Shown: positions 1 through 8,712, counted from the stretch's first letter. The stretch is DNA of 64,000 nt from Rheinheimera maricola (GCF_016918075.2 NZ_JAERPS020000001.1:496001-560000), one strand, 5' to 3'. Program-made: numbers and translations. The notes: a model not told the origin generated them from the letters alone.

Positions 1-309
1 TTATCCGGTGGCCAGAAACAACGTATTGCCATTGCCCGCGCTATTTTAGCCGACCGGCCGGTATTGCTGTTAGACGAAGCTACCAGCGCGCTGGATGCCA
101 TTAGCGAGCAGCAGGTACAACAAGCACTGGACTACCTTATGCAAGGCAAAACCACCTTGATTATTGCCCACCGCCTGGCAACGGTACTGACTGCCGATCG
201 CATTTTGCTGCTAGAGCAAGGCAAGTTGGTGGCAAGTGGTAGCCATCAGCAGTTGCTGCAATCCAGCCCCTTGTATCAGCAATTGGCAAAGCTGCAGCTG
301 TTAAGCTAA
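1..309 (+). CDS. ABC exporter, ATPase C-terminal end (partial)
   Basis: The frame is open from base 1, so only the last 102 residues of a longer protein are seen. They hold the ABC signature LSGGQKQR at the very start, Walker B with catalytic Glu ([12 protein letters not shown]), and the switch histidine in IIAHRLATV. The SALD D-loop and the [12 protein letters not shown] strand are typical of type IV exporters of the MsbA/multidrug kind, in which a transmembrane domain is fused upstream of the ATPase. The substrate cannot be told from this end. The gene stops at TAA 307-309; a hairpin follows at 412-429. Confidence 0.9.
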   Translation, partial: LSGGQKQRIAIARAILADRPVLLLDEATSALDAISEQQVQQALDYLMQGKTTLIIAHRLATVLTADRILLLEQGKLVASGSHQQLLQSSPLYQQLAKLQLLS

Positions 310-411
310 CCGGCCGTGCCTTAGCGCCAGTTTATTTTTGCGCGCAGCTCTTGTGCCGCGTCAATACAGACCGCATTATGCGCTAAGTGCTGCTGCCATA
401 GCAGCGCGTAT

Positions 412-429
412 CGACAAGCGAGCTTGTCG
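412..429. terminator. Perfect 8-bp hairpin after the ABC gene
   Basis: CGACAAGC and GCTTGTCG are exact inverted repeats separated by GA. The hairpin lies about 100 bp after the ABC gene stop and just before the next start. There is no T-run, so its role as a terminator is inference; it could also be a small REP-like palindrome. Confidence 0.3.
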
Positions 430-445
430 TAATGAATGGGGTTCT

Positions 446-763
446 ATGCGCTGGCTCAGTAGTTTTGCCATACTGGTTTATTTAAGTTTATTGTGTACTC
501 CGCCAGCATTGGCCGTGCACGATACTCGCTTATCGCCATTGGCAGACACGCAATTACTGGCACTTAATCCGGCATTGCTACAGCATACGTTAGCCCCGCA
601 AGATGACCCCAATGACGAACCTGTCGCTGTAGTTAACAGCAGCATGCCGCAACTGCCTCAGGCAGTTTTTGCAGGCGTTGCGGCTGCGGTGACCGTGGTT
701 ATCAGCTTTTTTTATCTGCCTGCGCATCAGCCGCGGGCTCCGCCTGTGTTGTCCTTCGCATAA
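446..763 (+). CDS. Small secreted/membrane protein of unknown function
   Basis: A 105-residue protein starting at ATG 446. I prefer this start to the upstream in-frame ATG at 338 because it begins directly with a signal-like segment (MRWLSSFAILVYLSLL...ALA). The middle is polar and Pro/Asp-rich. A second hydrophobic stretch near the C-terminus (AVFAGVAAAVTVVISFFYL) is followed by a short Pro/Arg-rich tail. It would be a periplasmic or inner-membrane bitopic protein. No family is recognised. It sits 89 bp upstream of secD, with a perfect hairpin between them, so it may be transcribed separately. The ribosome site is weak. Confidence 0.5.
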   Translation: MRWLSSFAILVYLSLLCTPPALAVHDTRLSPLADTQLLALNPALLQHTLAPQDDPNDEPVAVVNSSMPQLPQAVFAGVAAAVTVVISFFYLPAHQPRAPPVLSFA

Positions 764-772
764 CTTAACGCC

Positions 773-791
773 TGAACAGCTTAGCTGTTCA
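773..791. terminator. Perfect 8-bp stem-loop between the small gene and secD
   Basis: TGAACAGC and GCTGTTCA flank the loop TTA. It starts 9 bp after the stop of the small membrane-protein gene. No T-run follows, so it may be a weak terminator or an mRNA 3' end stabiliser. Confidence 0.4.
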
Positions 792-852
792 ACCCTGTTA
801 TAAGCCGGTGTAGTCGTGCTACATCGGGCTAGATATATGTAAAGGAAAACCG

Positions 853-2706
853 ATGTTAAATACGAACCCACTCTGGCGATATCTGCTGGTGGCCGGCATG
901 TTATTGCTGGCGCTAGTGTACGCGCTGCCCAATTTGTATCCGGAAGATCCGGCGCTAAATATTAGTGCCAGCCGTGGCGGTGTTATCACTGAACAACGCC
1001 GCGCCCAACTGCAGCAACATTTCAGCGCAGCGGGCCTGGCGGCCAAGTCAATAACGCTGGAAAACGGCCAGTTGCTGGCCCGGTTTAGCAGTACAGAGCA
1101 GCAGCTTCAGGCCCGCGACTTAGCACGGCAAGTGCTGGGAACTGACTTTATTACTGCGCTTAGCCTGGCACCGGCCACGCCAGCATGGTTAAACATTATT
1201 GGTGCTAAACCGATAAAACTGGGCCTGGATTTACGCGGCGGCGTGCACTTTTTATTGGCGGTAGATATGCAGGCTGCGCTGGATAAAAGCTTGCAGGATT
1301 TGGTGCAAACGGTGCGGCTGGATTTGCGCAACGCCGATATTCGTTTTCGTAATGTACAGGCAGATATGGCGCGCGCTCAGGTGCAACTGAATTTACGCAC
1401 TGCGGCCGATGTGCAAGCGGCACAATTGTTACTGAAACGGCTTGATACTGAATTGCTCGTTAGCCCCGGCACAGACAAGCTCAGCCTGCAGTTAAGTATG
1501 AGTGAGGTGCGGTTAAAGCAAATCCGCGAATATGCCCTACAGCAAAATATCACTATCTTGCGTAACCGGGTGAACGAGATTGGCGTAGCCGAGCCATTAG
1601 TGCAGCGCCAGGGGGCCGATCGTATTGTTGTGCAGTTACCAGGTGTGCAAGACACAGCGCAGGCGAAAGAGATTCTTGGTGCTACCGCTTCACTGGAGTT
1701 TCGTCTGGTTGATACCGAGGCCGACATTGCTGCCGCGCTGGCAGGGCGTGTGGCACCCAATACCGAGCTGTTTTACAGCCGTGATGGTGCACCCGTGTTG
1801 TTGGAAAAGCGCATTGTGCTTAGCGGCGATCATATCAGCGGTGCGACAGCCGGCTATGATGAATTCAGCCGTCCTCAGGTAAACATTAAGCTCGATGCAC
1901 AGGGTGGCAGCAAGCTATCAGTGGCTAGTAAAGATGCGGTTGGCCGGCGGATGGCGTCTGTATTTACCGAATATAGACCCAGCGCTGCGTTGGGGCCAGA
2001 CGGTAACCCTGTGCTGGTTAAACAGCAGGAAGTGATTAACGACGCCGTGATCCAGATGCGACTAGGGCGCGATTTTAGTATTAGTGGTCTTAACAGCGCT
2101 GCAGAGGCACAAAATCTGGCGACCTTGCTGCGAGCGGGGGCGTTAATTGCCCCGGTACAAATTATCGAAGAACGTACCATAGGGCCAAGCTTGGGGCAGG
2201 AGAATGTAGAGCTGGGGCTGGCGGCTATTCAATGGGGCCTGGTAGCGGTGCTGCTGTTTATGCTGGTGTACTACAAAGCTTTTGGGTTGGTGGCCAATAT
2301 TGCGCTGCTGGCTAATGTGGTGTTGATAGTTGGTGTGCTGTCAATGGTGCCAGGCGCCACGTTAACCTTGCCGGGTATGGCCGGCATAGTGCTGACAGTG
2401 GGTATGGCGGTAGACGCCAACGTGCTTATTTTTGAGCGCATCCGCGAAGAGTTGCAAGAGGGCCGTTCGGTGCAACAGGCTATCCATTTAGGCTATGACC
2501 GTGCTTTTGCCACCATTGCCGATTCGAATATTACCACCTTATTGGTGGCGCTTATCCTGTTTGCTGTTGGCAGTGGCCCGGTAAAAGGCTTTGCCGTCAC
2601 ATTGGCTATTGGCATTTTAACCTCAATTTTTACCGCTGTAGTAGGTAGCCGGTTACTGGTTAATTTATTTTGGGGTGGCCGCCGCGTGCAGTCACTGCCC
2701 ATCTAA
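853..2706 (+). CDS. secD: Protein translocase subunit SecD
   Basis: SecD pairs with SecF in the inner membrane and uses the proton gradient to pull secreted proteins through SecYEG into the periplasm. The 617-residue length matches the enterobacterial protein (about 615). An N-terminal membrane helix (residues 8-26) is followed by a large periplasmic domain containing KLGLDLRGGVHFLL, then five C-terminal helices. These carry the RND-type proton-relay segment GMAVDANVLIFERIREE, whose Asp is the conserved relay residue. AAGGA lies 7 bp before the ATG. secF follows 11 bp downstream, so the two form an operon. The usual upstream yajC and tgt are absent. Confidence 0.97.
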   Translation: MLNTNPLWRYLLVAGMLLLALVYALPNLYPEDPALNISASRGGVITEQRRAQLQQHFSAAGLAAKSITLENGQLLARFSSTEQQLQARDLARQVLGTDFITALSLAPATPAWLNIIGAKPIKLGLDLRGGVHFLLAVDMQAALDKSLQDLVQTVRLDLRNADIRFRNVQADMARAQVQLNLRTAADVQAAQLLLKRLDTELLVSPGTDKLSLQLSMSEVRLKQIREYALQQNITILRNRVNEIGVAEPLVQRQGADRIVVQLPGVQDTAQAKEILGATASLEFRLVDTEADIAAALAGRVAPNTELFYSRDGAPVLLEKRIVLSGDHISGATAGYDEFSRPQVNIKLDAQGGSKLSVASKDAVGRRMASVFTEYRPSAALGPDGNPVLVKQQEVINDAVIQMRLGRDFSISGLNSAAEAQNLATLLRAGALIAPVQIIEERTIGPSLGQENVELGLAAIQWGLVAVLLFMLVYYKAFGLVANIALLANVVLIVGVLSMVPGATLTLPGMAGIVLTVGMAVDANVLIFERIREELQEGRSVQQAIHLGYDRAFATIADSNITTLLVALILFAVGSGPVKGFAVTLAIGILTSIFTAVVGSRLLVNLFWGGRRVQSLPI

Positions 2707-2717
2707 GGAACGAAAAC

Positions 2718-3662
2718 ATGCAAATATTACAATTTTCCGAGCCGTTGAAGTTTATGCGTTTCAAGTGGCTGGCACTGTTGTTGTCGGCAGTGCTGGTATT
2801 GGCATCGCTGGGTTCTATTGCCAGCAAGGGCATTAACTGGGGGCTGGATTTTACCGGCGGTACCGTGATTGAAGTGGGCTTTGCCCAACCGGCCGACTTA
2901 GTGGCCGTGCGGCAAACATTGCACGCTGCGGGTTACGATGACGCTGTGGTGCAACTGTTTGGTAGTAGCCGCGATGTGCTAATTCGTATTCCACTGCGCG
3001 CCGACGTAGCGCAGGCTGAAGTGGGTGACACCGTGCTAGTGGCATTGAACAGCCAGCAGGTTGACCCGGTCACCATGCGCCGGCTTGAGTTTGTTGGCCC
3101 CAGTGTCGGTGAAGAGCTAAAGCAAGATGGTGGCCTGGCAATGCTGGTCGCATTATTGGGTATTCTGCTTTACGTTACCATGCGCTTTGAGTGGCGTTTG
3201 TCGGTTGGGGCGGTAGCGTCATTGGCGCACGATGTTATTCTAACCTTGGGCCTGTTTTCACTGCTGGGGCTCGAGTTTGATTTAACCGTGCTGGCGGCCA
3301 TACTGGCACTGATTGGCTACTCTATCAATGACACCATAGTGGTGTTTGACCGCATTCGCGAAAGCTTTCGCAAATTACGCGATGCCAGTGTTGATGACAC
3401 TATTAACGATGCCATTACGGCCACGTTAAGCCGCACGTTTATCACCTCACTCACTACCGTGTTGGTGCTGATAGTGCTGTTTTTTATCGGCGGGGCGCTT
3501 ATTCATGGTTTTGCTACCGCATTGCTATTTGGTATTGCCGTGGGTACGTACTCGTCGGTATATGTTGCCAGCGCAATAGCGGAAATACTGGGTGTCAGCC
3601 GCGAAGATATGCTGCCAGCTCCAGCGGTTGATAAAGACCATGAAGACGCTACGGCCCAGTAA
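2718..3662 (+). CDS. secF: Protein translocase subunit SecF
   Basis: Partner of SecD. The ATG at 2718 is chosen because TAAGGAAC lies just upstream and the protein then starts in the family's usual way (MQILQF); a longer in-frame start at 2670 would overlap secD. The 314 residues give an N-terminal helix (about 16-34), a periplasmic segment with NWGLDFTGGT, and a five-helix C-terminal block. That block contains IGYSINDTIVVFDRIRE, the proton-relay motif matching SecD. It is co-transcribed with secD. The C-terminal tail is short and acidic (DKDHEDATAQ). Confidence 0.97.
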   Translation: MQILQFSEPLKFMRFKWLALLLSAVLVLASLGSIASKGINWGLDFTGGTVIEVGFAQPADLVAVRQTLHAAGYDDAVVQLFGSSRDVLIRIPLRADVAQAEVGDTVLVALNSQQVDPVTMRRLEFVGPSVGEELKQDGGLAMLVALLGILLYVTMRFEWRLSVGAVASLAHDVILTLGLFSLLGLEFDLTVLAAILALIGYSINDTIVVFDRIRESFRKLRDASVDDTINDAITATLSRTFITSLTTVLVLIVLFFIGGALIHGFATALLFGIAVGTYSSVYVASAIAEILGVSREDMLPAPAVDKDHEDATAQ

Positions 3663-3778
3663 AATCGCCGTATAGCGTTGCAACACAATGCAGCGGATAG
3701 GCATAGTGTAATGCCGGGTTTGGCGCACAGCTTGATAAACAGATTGGCGTAACCTCTGTCAGCGGCGGCCTGATGTGT

Positions 3779-3794
3779 TAGTCTTTAAAGACTA
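3779..3794. promoter_or_regulatory. 16-bp perfect palindrome upstream of the GNAT-nitrilase gene
   Basis: TAGTCTTTAAAGACTA is exactly self-complementary and ends 20 bp before the ATG at 3815. The position, between any promoter and the ribosome site, fits a repressor operator. The cognate regulator is not known. Confidence 0.4.
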
Positions 3795-3814
3795 TACAAA
3801 CAGCAGGAGACACC

Positions 3815-5347
3815 ATGGAAGCCAATCATGTTGAAGTGCGCCACTTAACGCGGGAAGATATGTCGGCGCTGCGTAAAGCGTCAGAGCAGGTGTATCAGGA
3901 CGCTGCGTTGTTGAACTGGACCGAGCCAGTGGTTAATACCTTACTCACCAAGTTTCCCGACGGCCAGCTGTGTGTTTGTGTCGACGGTAAAGTTGTCGGC
4001 TGCGCCTTTTCGCTGATTATCGACTACAGCAAATTTAGTGACGAACACACTTATGACCAGATAGTCACTGGTTTCTCGTTTAAAAATCATGACCCCAGCG
4101 GCGATGTGCTGTATGGCATAGAGGTGTTTATTCACCCGGATTATCGTGGCTTGCGGTTAGCCCGGCGCTTGTACGATGCGCGTAAAGAGCTGTGCGAAAA
4201 TTTAAATTTGCGCGCCATTATGGCCGGCGGCCGGATGCCGAACTACAACAAATACGCCAATACACTTAGCGCTAAACAGTATATTGAAAAAGTGAAAGTG
4301 CGGGAAATCCATGACCCGGTACTGAGTTTTCAGCTGGCCAATGGTTTTCATGTGCGCAAATTACTTAAAGGTTATCTGCGTGGTGATACCCAGTCACAGG
4401 AATATGCCACCTTGCTCGAATGGGCCAATATCTATTACGCCAAGTCAGTTAAGCTGATTAATGCGCCCAAGGCTGAAGTGCGGCTGGGGCTGGTGCAGTG
4501 GCAAATGCGTAATATGAAAGACATTAACCAGCTGTTTGAACAGATGGAGTTTTTTGTTGATGCGGTATCGGATTACAAAAGCGATTTTATCTTGTTTCCC
4601 GAGCTGTTTGCCGCGCCTTTGATGGAGCACTACAACCATTTAAGCGTGACCGAAAGCATTCGTCAGCTGGCAAAATATACTGAAACCATCCGCGATAAAT
4701 TCATCGAATTTGCCATTGCGTACAACATCAATATTATTACCGGCAGCATGCCGTATCTAATTGACGGCAAACTGTATAACAGCGGATTTTTATGTCGCCG
4801 TGATGGCAGTTGGGAGCAATACGACAAGGTGCACGTTACGCCGGCTGAGAAACGCAACTGGGCCATGACCGGTGGCAACAAGGTTGAGGTATTTGACACC
4901 GACTGCGGCAAAATCGGCATTATGATTTGCTACGATGTCGAGTTTCCGGAATATGCCCGGCTGTTGTCTGATCAGGGCATGAATATTTTGTTTGTACCGT
5001 TTTTAACCGATACGCAAAACGGCTATACCAGGGTGCGGCACTGCGCCATGGCCCGTGCGATAGAAAACGAGTGTTATGTTGCCATTGCCGGGGCGGTAGG
5101 TAACTTAGCCAGGGTAAATAATATGGATATTCAGTACGCGCAGTCGGCACTGTTTACCCCGTCAGATTTTGCTTTTCCAACCACCGGCATTAAAGCCGAA
5201 GCCACGCCCAACTCAGAAATGCTACTGATAGTGGATGTTGACCTGGATGCGTTAAAAGAGCTGCACACCCATGGCAGTGTTAACACCATGAAAGACCGGC
5301 GCCACGACGTGTATCAGCTGAGCTTGGTAAAGCCGCTGCAGAAATAG
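3815..5347 (+). CDS. GNAT acetyltransferase-nitrilase fusion hydrolase
   Basis: A 510-residue two-domain protein. Residues about 5-190 form a GNAT N-acetyltransferase domain (VFIHPDYRGLRLARRLYDAR, the acetyl-CoA loop). Residues about 222-500 form a nitrilase-superfamily carbon-nitrogen hydrolase. The full catalytic triad is visible: Glu263 in FPELFAAP, Lys338 in YDKVHVTP and Cys372 in MICYDVEFPE. This fusion architecture is a known bacterial family whose substrate is not established; an amidase acting on an acylated amine is an inference from the domains. AGGAG precedes the ATG and a palindrome lies just upstream. It appears monocistronic; a GCTAAG/CTTAGC hairpin (5352-5367) follows the stop. 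Confidence 0.93.
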   Translation: MEANHVEVRHLTREDMSALRKASEQVYQDAALLNWTEPVVNTLLTKFPDGQLCVCVDGKVVGCAFSLIIDYSKFSDEHTYDQIVTGFSFKNHDPSGDVLYGIEVFIHPDYRGLRLARRLYDARKELCENLNLRAIMAGGRMPNYNKYANTLSAKQYIEKVKVREIHDPVLSFQLANGFHVRKLLKGYLRGDTQSQEYATLLEWANIYYAKSVKLINAPKAEVRLGLVQWQMRNMKDINQLFEQMEFFVDAVSDYKSDFILFPELFAAPLMEHYNHLSVTESIRQLAKYTETIRDKFIEFAIAYNINIITGSMPYLIDGKLYNSGFLCRRDGSWEQYDKVHVTPAEKRNWAMTGGNKVEVFDTDCGKIGIMICYDVEFPEYARLLSDQGMNILFVPFLTDTQNGYTRVRHCAMARAIENECYVAIAGAVGNLARVNNMDIQYAQSALFTPSDFAFPTTGIKAEATPNSEMLLIVDVDLDALKELHTHGSVNTMKDRRHDVYQLSLVKPLQK

Positions 5348-5484
5348 TGTGGCTAAGGGGGCTTAGCGGTTGTTGCTGTATCACCTTTAGTGCTAGCCCC
5401 ATCGCATCTTAACGTGCTGCCAGCTATAGTTAAGCAAGTTAGCTGATAGCCGCAGTGGTTGACTGCTCTACAAAGGAATACCTT

Positions 5485-6807
5485 ATGCCTCAGGACTCTG
5501 ATGGCCAACAGCACAATGATCCGGATGATGGTTTTCTGGTCTTTGCCGCAGATATCGACGTTGACGATACCCCTCAAGCCTGCTGGACAGTGCTGATAGT
5601 TGATGATGATGCCGAGATCCATCAGATCACTAAGCTGGCGCTGCGTGATTTTAATTTTCAGCAGCACAGGCTCAATTTTATCAGTGCATACAGCGCGGCC
5701 GAGGCCAGAGGTATTTTGCAACAAAACCAAGATATTGCCTTAATTCTGCTCGATGTGGTGATGGAAACGGATGACGCCGGGTTAACCTTAGTTCGTTATA
5801 TTCGCGAAACCCTGGGCAACAACCTGGTGCGCATTATTTTACGTACCGGTCAGCCAGGGCAAGCCCCCGAGCAGCGCATAGTGCAGGATTATGATATTAA
5901 CGACTATCGCGCTAAAACGGAGTTAACAGTACAGCGGCTTACCACAACCGTGGTATCGGCAATGCGGGCTTTTTTGGCTATTGAGCAGTTAGCCAGTTTA
6001 AATGACAATTTAGAACAGCAGGTGCAGGCCAGAACCGCGCAGCTTGAAGCCAGTAATCAGCAGTTACAGCAAACCTTGGCAGAGCTGGAAGCCGGTGAAC
6101 GTGCCGGCAAGCAGTTGCAGTTTAAAATGTTGCCGCCACAGCAGTTGAGCTGGGCGGGTTTTCAGTTTAGCCATGCCTTGTATCCATCTGAATTTATGAG
6201 TGGCGACTTTGTCGACTACTTTGCTGCCGACGAGCACAATGTGGTGTTTTATATTGCCGATGTGTCGGGGCATGGGGTGGCATCGGCTTTTGTTACCGTA
6301 TACCTAAAGCGCTTTATCAGCGCCAACCTGGAGCGCTACCGCCGCGGCAGCTCAGGTATGCTAACTGATCCGGCAGCGCTACTTCAGGCACTGAATACGG
6401 AATTACTCCAGGAAAAAATAGGCAAATACATTGCGTTGTTTTATGCTGTGCTGAATACCCAAAACGGTGAAATATGCTACGCCAACGCAGGCGCTTTTCC
6501 CTGGCCGTTGTTAGTGCAGGCGCAAAGCGCTGATTTTATTGCATTAAAAAGCACCCCGGTTGGCATGTTTGATTTTGCCACTTACGCTAATAAAACCCTG
6601 CTACTACAACACGATAGTCGCTTATTGTTATTTTCTGATGGTATTTTAGATATGTTGCCACAACCGGCTACTGAACAAAAACTGCAGCATTTGCAGCAAT
6701 TCAGCCAACAACATCATGACATAGCGGCGTTGCTGCAGGCGTTAAGGATAGATCCAACCGCACCATTACCAGATGATTTAACTATACTCAGCCTGGCACG
6801 ACACTAA
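5485..6807 (+). CDS. Response regulator with PP2C/SpoIIE-type phosphatase output
   Basis: The start at ATG 5485 has AAGGA 7 bp upstream. The 440 residues contain an N-terminal receiver domain (acidic pair at 40-42, phospho-acceptor Asp90 in LILLDVVME). A coiled-coil linker (about 172-215, rich in Gln/Leu/Glu) leads to a PP2C-like SpoIIE phosphatase domain. Its metal-binding aspartates are visible (SGDF at 239-242, IADVSGHG at 257-264). In this arrangement, known from HsbR/RsbU-like partner switches, phosphorylation of the receiver controls dephosphorylation of a STAS protein. The STAS gene follows 53 bp downstream, which supports that pairing. No histidine-kinase gene is adjacent. Confidence 0.92.
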   Translation: MPQDSDGQQHNDPDDGFLVFAADIDVDDTPQACWTVLIVDDDAEIHQITKLALRDFNFQQHRLNFISAYSAAEARGILQQNQDIALILLDVVMETDDAGLTLVRYIRETLGNNLVRIILRTGQPGQAPEQRIVQDYDINDYRAKTELTVQRLTTTVVSAMRAFLAIEQLASLNDNLEQQVQARTAQLEASNQQLQQTLAELEAGERAGKQLQFKMLPPQQLSWAGFQFSHALYPSEFMSGDFVDYFAADEHNVVFYIADVSGHGVASAFVTVYLKRFISANLERYRRGSSGMLTDPAALLQALNTELLQEKIGKYIALFYAVLNTQNGEICYANAGAFPWPLLVQAQSADFIALKSTPVGMFDFATYANKTLLLQHDSRLLLFSDGILDMLPQPATEQKLQHLQQFSQQHHDIAALLQALRIDPTAPLPDDLTILSLARH

Positions 6808-6860
6808 TATATCCGTAGCGCAGCGGCCACGCTGTCGCGCAGACAATGAACGAGGTTGCT

Positions 6861-7355
6861 ATGACGCAACAAGAGCAAATTCTGTTCGCTTGTATTGATA
6901 ACTGCTGTTATTTCAAGCTTAGCGGTGAGCTACGTTACACAAATGCGACAGGCATGGATGACCTGGTAGAACGTTTATTTTCCCGGCAGTTGCAGTGTAA
7001 ACAAGTGGTTGTCGATTTAAACGCCGTCAGCTTTATGGACAGCACCTACATCGGCCTGCTGGCCAGTTTAGCGCGCTATTGTCAGCAACAGCAATTGCCC
7101 CGGCCAACTTTGTTTTCTACCCATACCGAAGTTAACGAGTTATTGTTTGGTCTTTGTCTGGATCAGGCGTTTGATATTGTGCAAAAACCAACCAAACAAA
7201 CGCCGGACATGGCAGGCATTAGTGCACAGCCATACAGCGAGCTGCAACAGGGCCAGATGATTTTGCGCGCACATGAAGCGCTAATCGCATTACATGACAA
7301 CAATCTGGCCGCTTTTGCGCCGGTAGTCGAGTTGCTAAAGCAGCAGTTGAAGTAA
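6861..7355 (+). CDS. STAS-domain anti-sigma factor antagonist
   Basis: The start at ATG 6861 is preferred over 6846 because ACGAGG lies 5 bp before it. The 164-residue protein has a STAS fold (residues about 5-105) with the phosphorylation segment SFMDSTYIGLL, Ser61 being the expected target. The C-terminal extension of about 55 residues is unusual for a minimal STAS protein and has no recognisable motif. It is probably dephosphorylated by the upstream PP2C response regulator, then binds an anti-sigma factor or another switch partner. No anti-sigma kinase gene is nearby, so the third member must lie elsewhere. Confidence 0.88.
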   Translation: MTQQEQILFACIDNCCYFKLSGELRYTNATGMDDLVERLFSRQLQCKQVVVDLNAVSFMDSTYIGLLASLARYCQQQQLPRPTLFSTHTEVNELLFGLCLDQAFDIVQKPTKQTPDMAGISAQPYSELQQGQMILRAHEALIALHDNNLAAFAPVVELLKQQLK

Positions 7356-7572
7356 TCGCGTTAACATCTGAACGCCTGCGATTTAAGTTAGCCGGCTCAA
7401 GCCGTATTTGTCGCATCCTGCAACATCAAGTGCACCTGTAAGTCGTTGTAAGTTTTAACGAAGCGGTGTAATGTTCTGCACATTAAATTTACAAAGGCAG
7501 CTTAACCGGTGTTTAACTACGGGGCGACCAGCCGAGTAAGTGTTAGCGACCTTTGAAAGCTCGGAGTAACCG
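7356..7572 (+). other. Intergenic region at the left edge of the cassette-like block
   Basis: There is no convincing ORF in this 217-bp gap. It marks the change from GC-rich core sequence to the AT-rich four-gene block. GCTTAAC at 7500 fits the RYYYAAC core of integron attC sites, and GTTAGCG at 7542 is a poor match to the opposite core. This is a possible degenerate attC-like site of about 48 bp. No integrase gene or clear attI site is present. Confidence 0.25.
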
Positions 7573-8178
7573 ATGATCAAAAGTAATTTGTTGGCGATAA
7601 AACAAGCGATGCTCATTCCAGTATTCGCTTTTTACAATATATTCATTGGGTTATTTGTGTCTGGCTATAGCGTTGCATCTCAACATATTAGTGAGTTGGC
7701 GCTGGAAGCAGAATTTTTTGCATACTCCCATCGATTGGCTGACATTTTAATAGGTCTGTCCATGTGCTTGTTTGCTTTGGTGTGCTTTTCAACTGCAAAG
7801 GCAAAGTTCACTTTTGTGACAATGTTTTCATTCGGAATGACTTGGATCTTTGCAGGGATCTTTATCCTGAATAGCCCCTTGCATGATATTTACGGGTTAA
7901 CAAACATCTTAATAGTTGTACCTGTGGTGTTCGCACTAGAAATGCGAGACTTCTATACATCAAAGAAATTTCAAGACTTTTCCATTTTAGTTACATTGGT
8001 CCATATAATGTTTTTCTGGTTCTTTAACTACGGTTTTATGCCTGTGGAATATAAAGGCATAACTCAAAGAGTTTGGGTGGCAATTACTCTGGTTTGGTAT
8101 GGCGTTGCTGCTTATCAAATGTATAGAGTCGCTAACAAACAAAGGCAGACAACGCATAACAGCGCGCGGCTGCTTTGA
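7573..8178 (+). CDS. DUF998-like multi-pass membrane protein
   Basis: A 201-residue protein with about six predicted membrane helices and the segment SGYSVASQHISELAL, which resembles the N-terminal signature of DUF998 membrane proteins. GGAG lies 6 bp before the ATG. The gene is clearly more AT-rich (about 40 % GC in a sampled line) than its left neighbours (about 57 %). It is the first of four short same-strand genes with GC-rich spacers, a layout typical of integron cassettes. Its last codons (HNSARLL) lie inside an attC-like repeat, so the C-terminus may have been shaped by a cassette boundary. Function unknown. Confidence 0.75.
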   Translation: MIKSNLLAIKQAMLIPVFAFYNIFIGLFVSGYSVASQHISELALEAEFFAYSHRLADILIGLSMCLFALVCFSTAKAKFTFVTMFSFGMTWIFAGIFILNSPLHDIYGLTNILIVVPVVFALEMRDFYTSKKFQDFSILVTLVHIMFFWFFNYGFMPVEYKGITQRVWVAITLVWYGVAAYQMYRVANKQRQTTHNSARLL

Positions 8179-8186
8179 GCGTTATA
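8155..8186 (+). repeat. attC-like boundary between cassette-like genes 1 and 2
   Basis: GCATAAC and GCGTTATAT face each other across a GC-rich centre (GCGCGCGGCTGC). The arrangement resembles the R'' and R' cores of short attC sites, with one or more mismatches in each core. It overlaps the end of gene 1 and ends 4 bp before the start of gene 2. It is too short for a standard attC and may be a decayed copy. Confidence 0.3.
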
Positions 8187-8190
8187 TACG

Positions 8191-8601
8191 ATGGAAGTAA
8201 AATTGAAATTTAAGATTACATTTCAACAAAATATCAAAGCTACTTTAAAATTCTTAAGTCTTGTTATGCCTGCGATTGGGTTATTTATCATTGTCGATTC
8301 GATCAAAGAGGATGACTATTCAAACTTGATGATATTGGTTTATCTGTTAGCTGCCATGCCACTTGTTGTTCTCTCGACAGCGACATATACAGAGTTAAAG
8401 GTGTCTCCCTTGAACAAATTTCTTTGTTCTGTGCTGTTTGCTTTTGCCACCACAGTGTTTGTGATTGCATACTATTTCTTGGCTTGGTTTATTGATGGAT
8501 CTGAACTAGGTTTTCCCTTTTTACAGAGAATGTCAGTCATTATGTTTATTGTCCTGGCAGGAATTTATTTACAGCTACCTTGGAAACTTAATGGTGTATA
8601 A
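8191..8601 (+). CDS. Four-helix membrane protein, unknown function
   Basis: A 136-residue protein with about four hydrophobic segments (around residues 20-37, 45-62, 78-102 and 112-128) and a short Lys-rich N-terminus (MEVKLKFK). There is no Shine-Dalgarno sequence before ATG 8191, only 12 bp after the previous stop; reliance on upstream translation is possible. It is AT-rich like its neighbours. No family recognised. Small orphan membrane proteins are common integron-cassette cargo. Confidence 0.65.
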   Translation: MEVKLKFKITFQQNIKATLKFLSLVMPAIGLFIIVDSIKEDDYSNLMILVYLLAAMPLVVLSTATYTELKVSPLNKFLCSVLFAFATTVFVIAYYFLAWFIDGSELGFPFLQRMSVIMFIVLAGIYLQLPWKLNGV

Positions 8602-8691
8602 GAAGCGCCTCAAACATTGCGGCATGGGGCCGCTGGACTCGCCTTTTTGCCGCTTTGTGGCTACAAGTCTGTCCCAAAGCCGGGCGTTCGG
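8599..8691 (+). repeat. attC-like structured spacer between cassette-like genes 2 and 3
   Basis: This 93-bp GC-rich spacer starts on the stop codon of gene 2. Its left end (TATAAGAAGCGCCTCAAA) resembles the left end of Vibrio cholerae repeats, and its right end (AAAGCCGGGCGTTCGGC) resembles their right end. Inner segments GGACT and AGTCTGTCC can pair. The core boxes are imperfect, so this is a candidate attC judged by pattern only. Confidence 0.4.
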
Positions 8692-8712
8692 CATATTTAA
8701 CAAGGAAACGTA

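Noticed and set aside
1377-1760. 127-codon minus-strand frame inside secD
   Set aside because: Fully covered by the conserved SecD coding sequence and without a start signal.
8148-8178. Reverse-strand match to the inner part of Vibrio cholerae repeats (GTTATGCGTTGTCTGCC)
   Set aside because: The match is in the wrong orientation relative to the genes and overlaps coding sequence; treated as chance or as part of a decayed site only.
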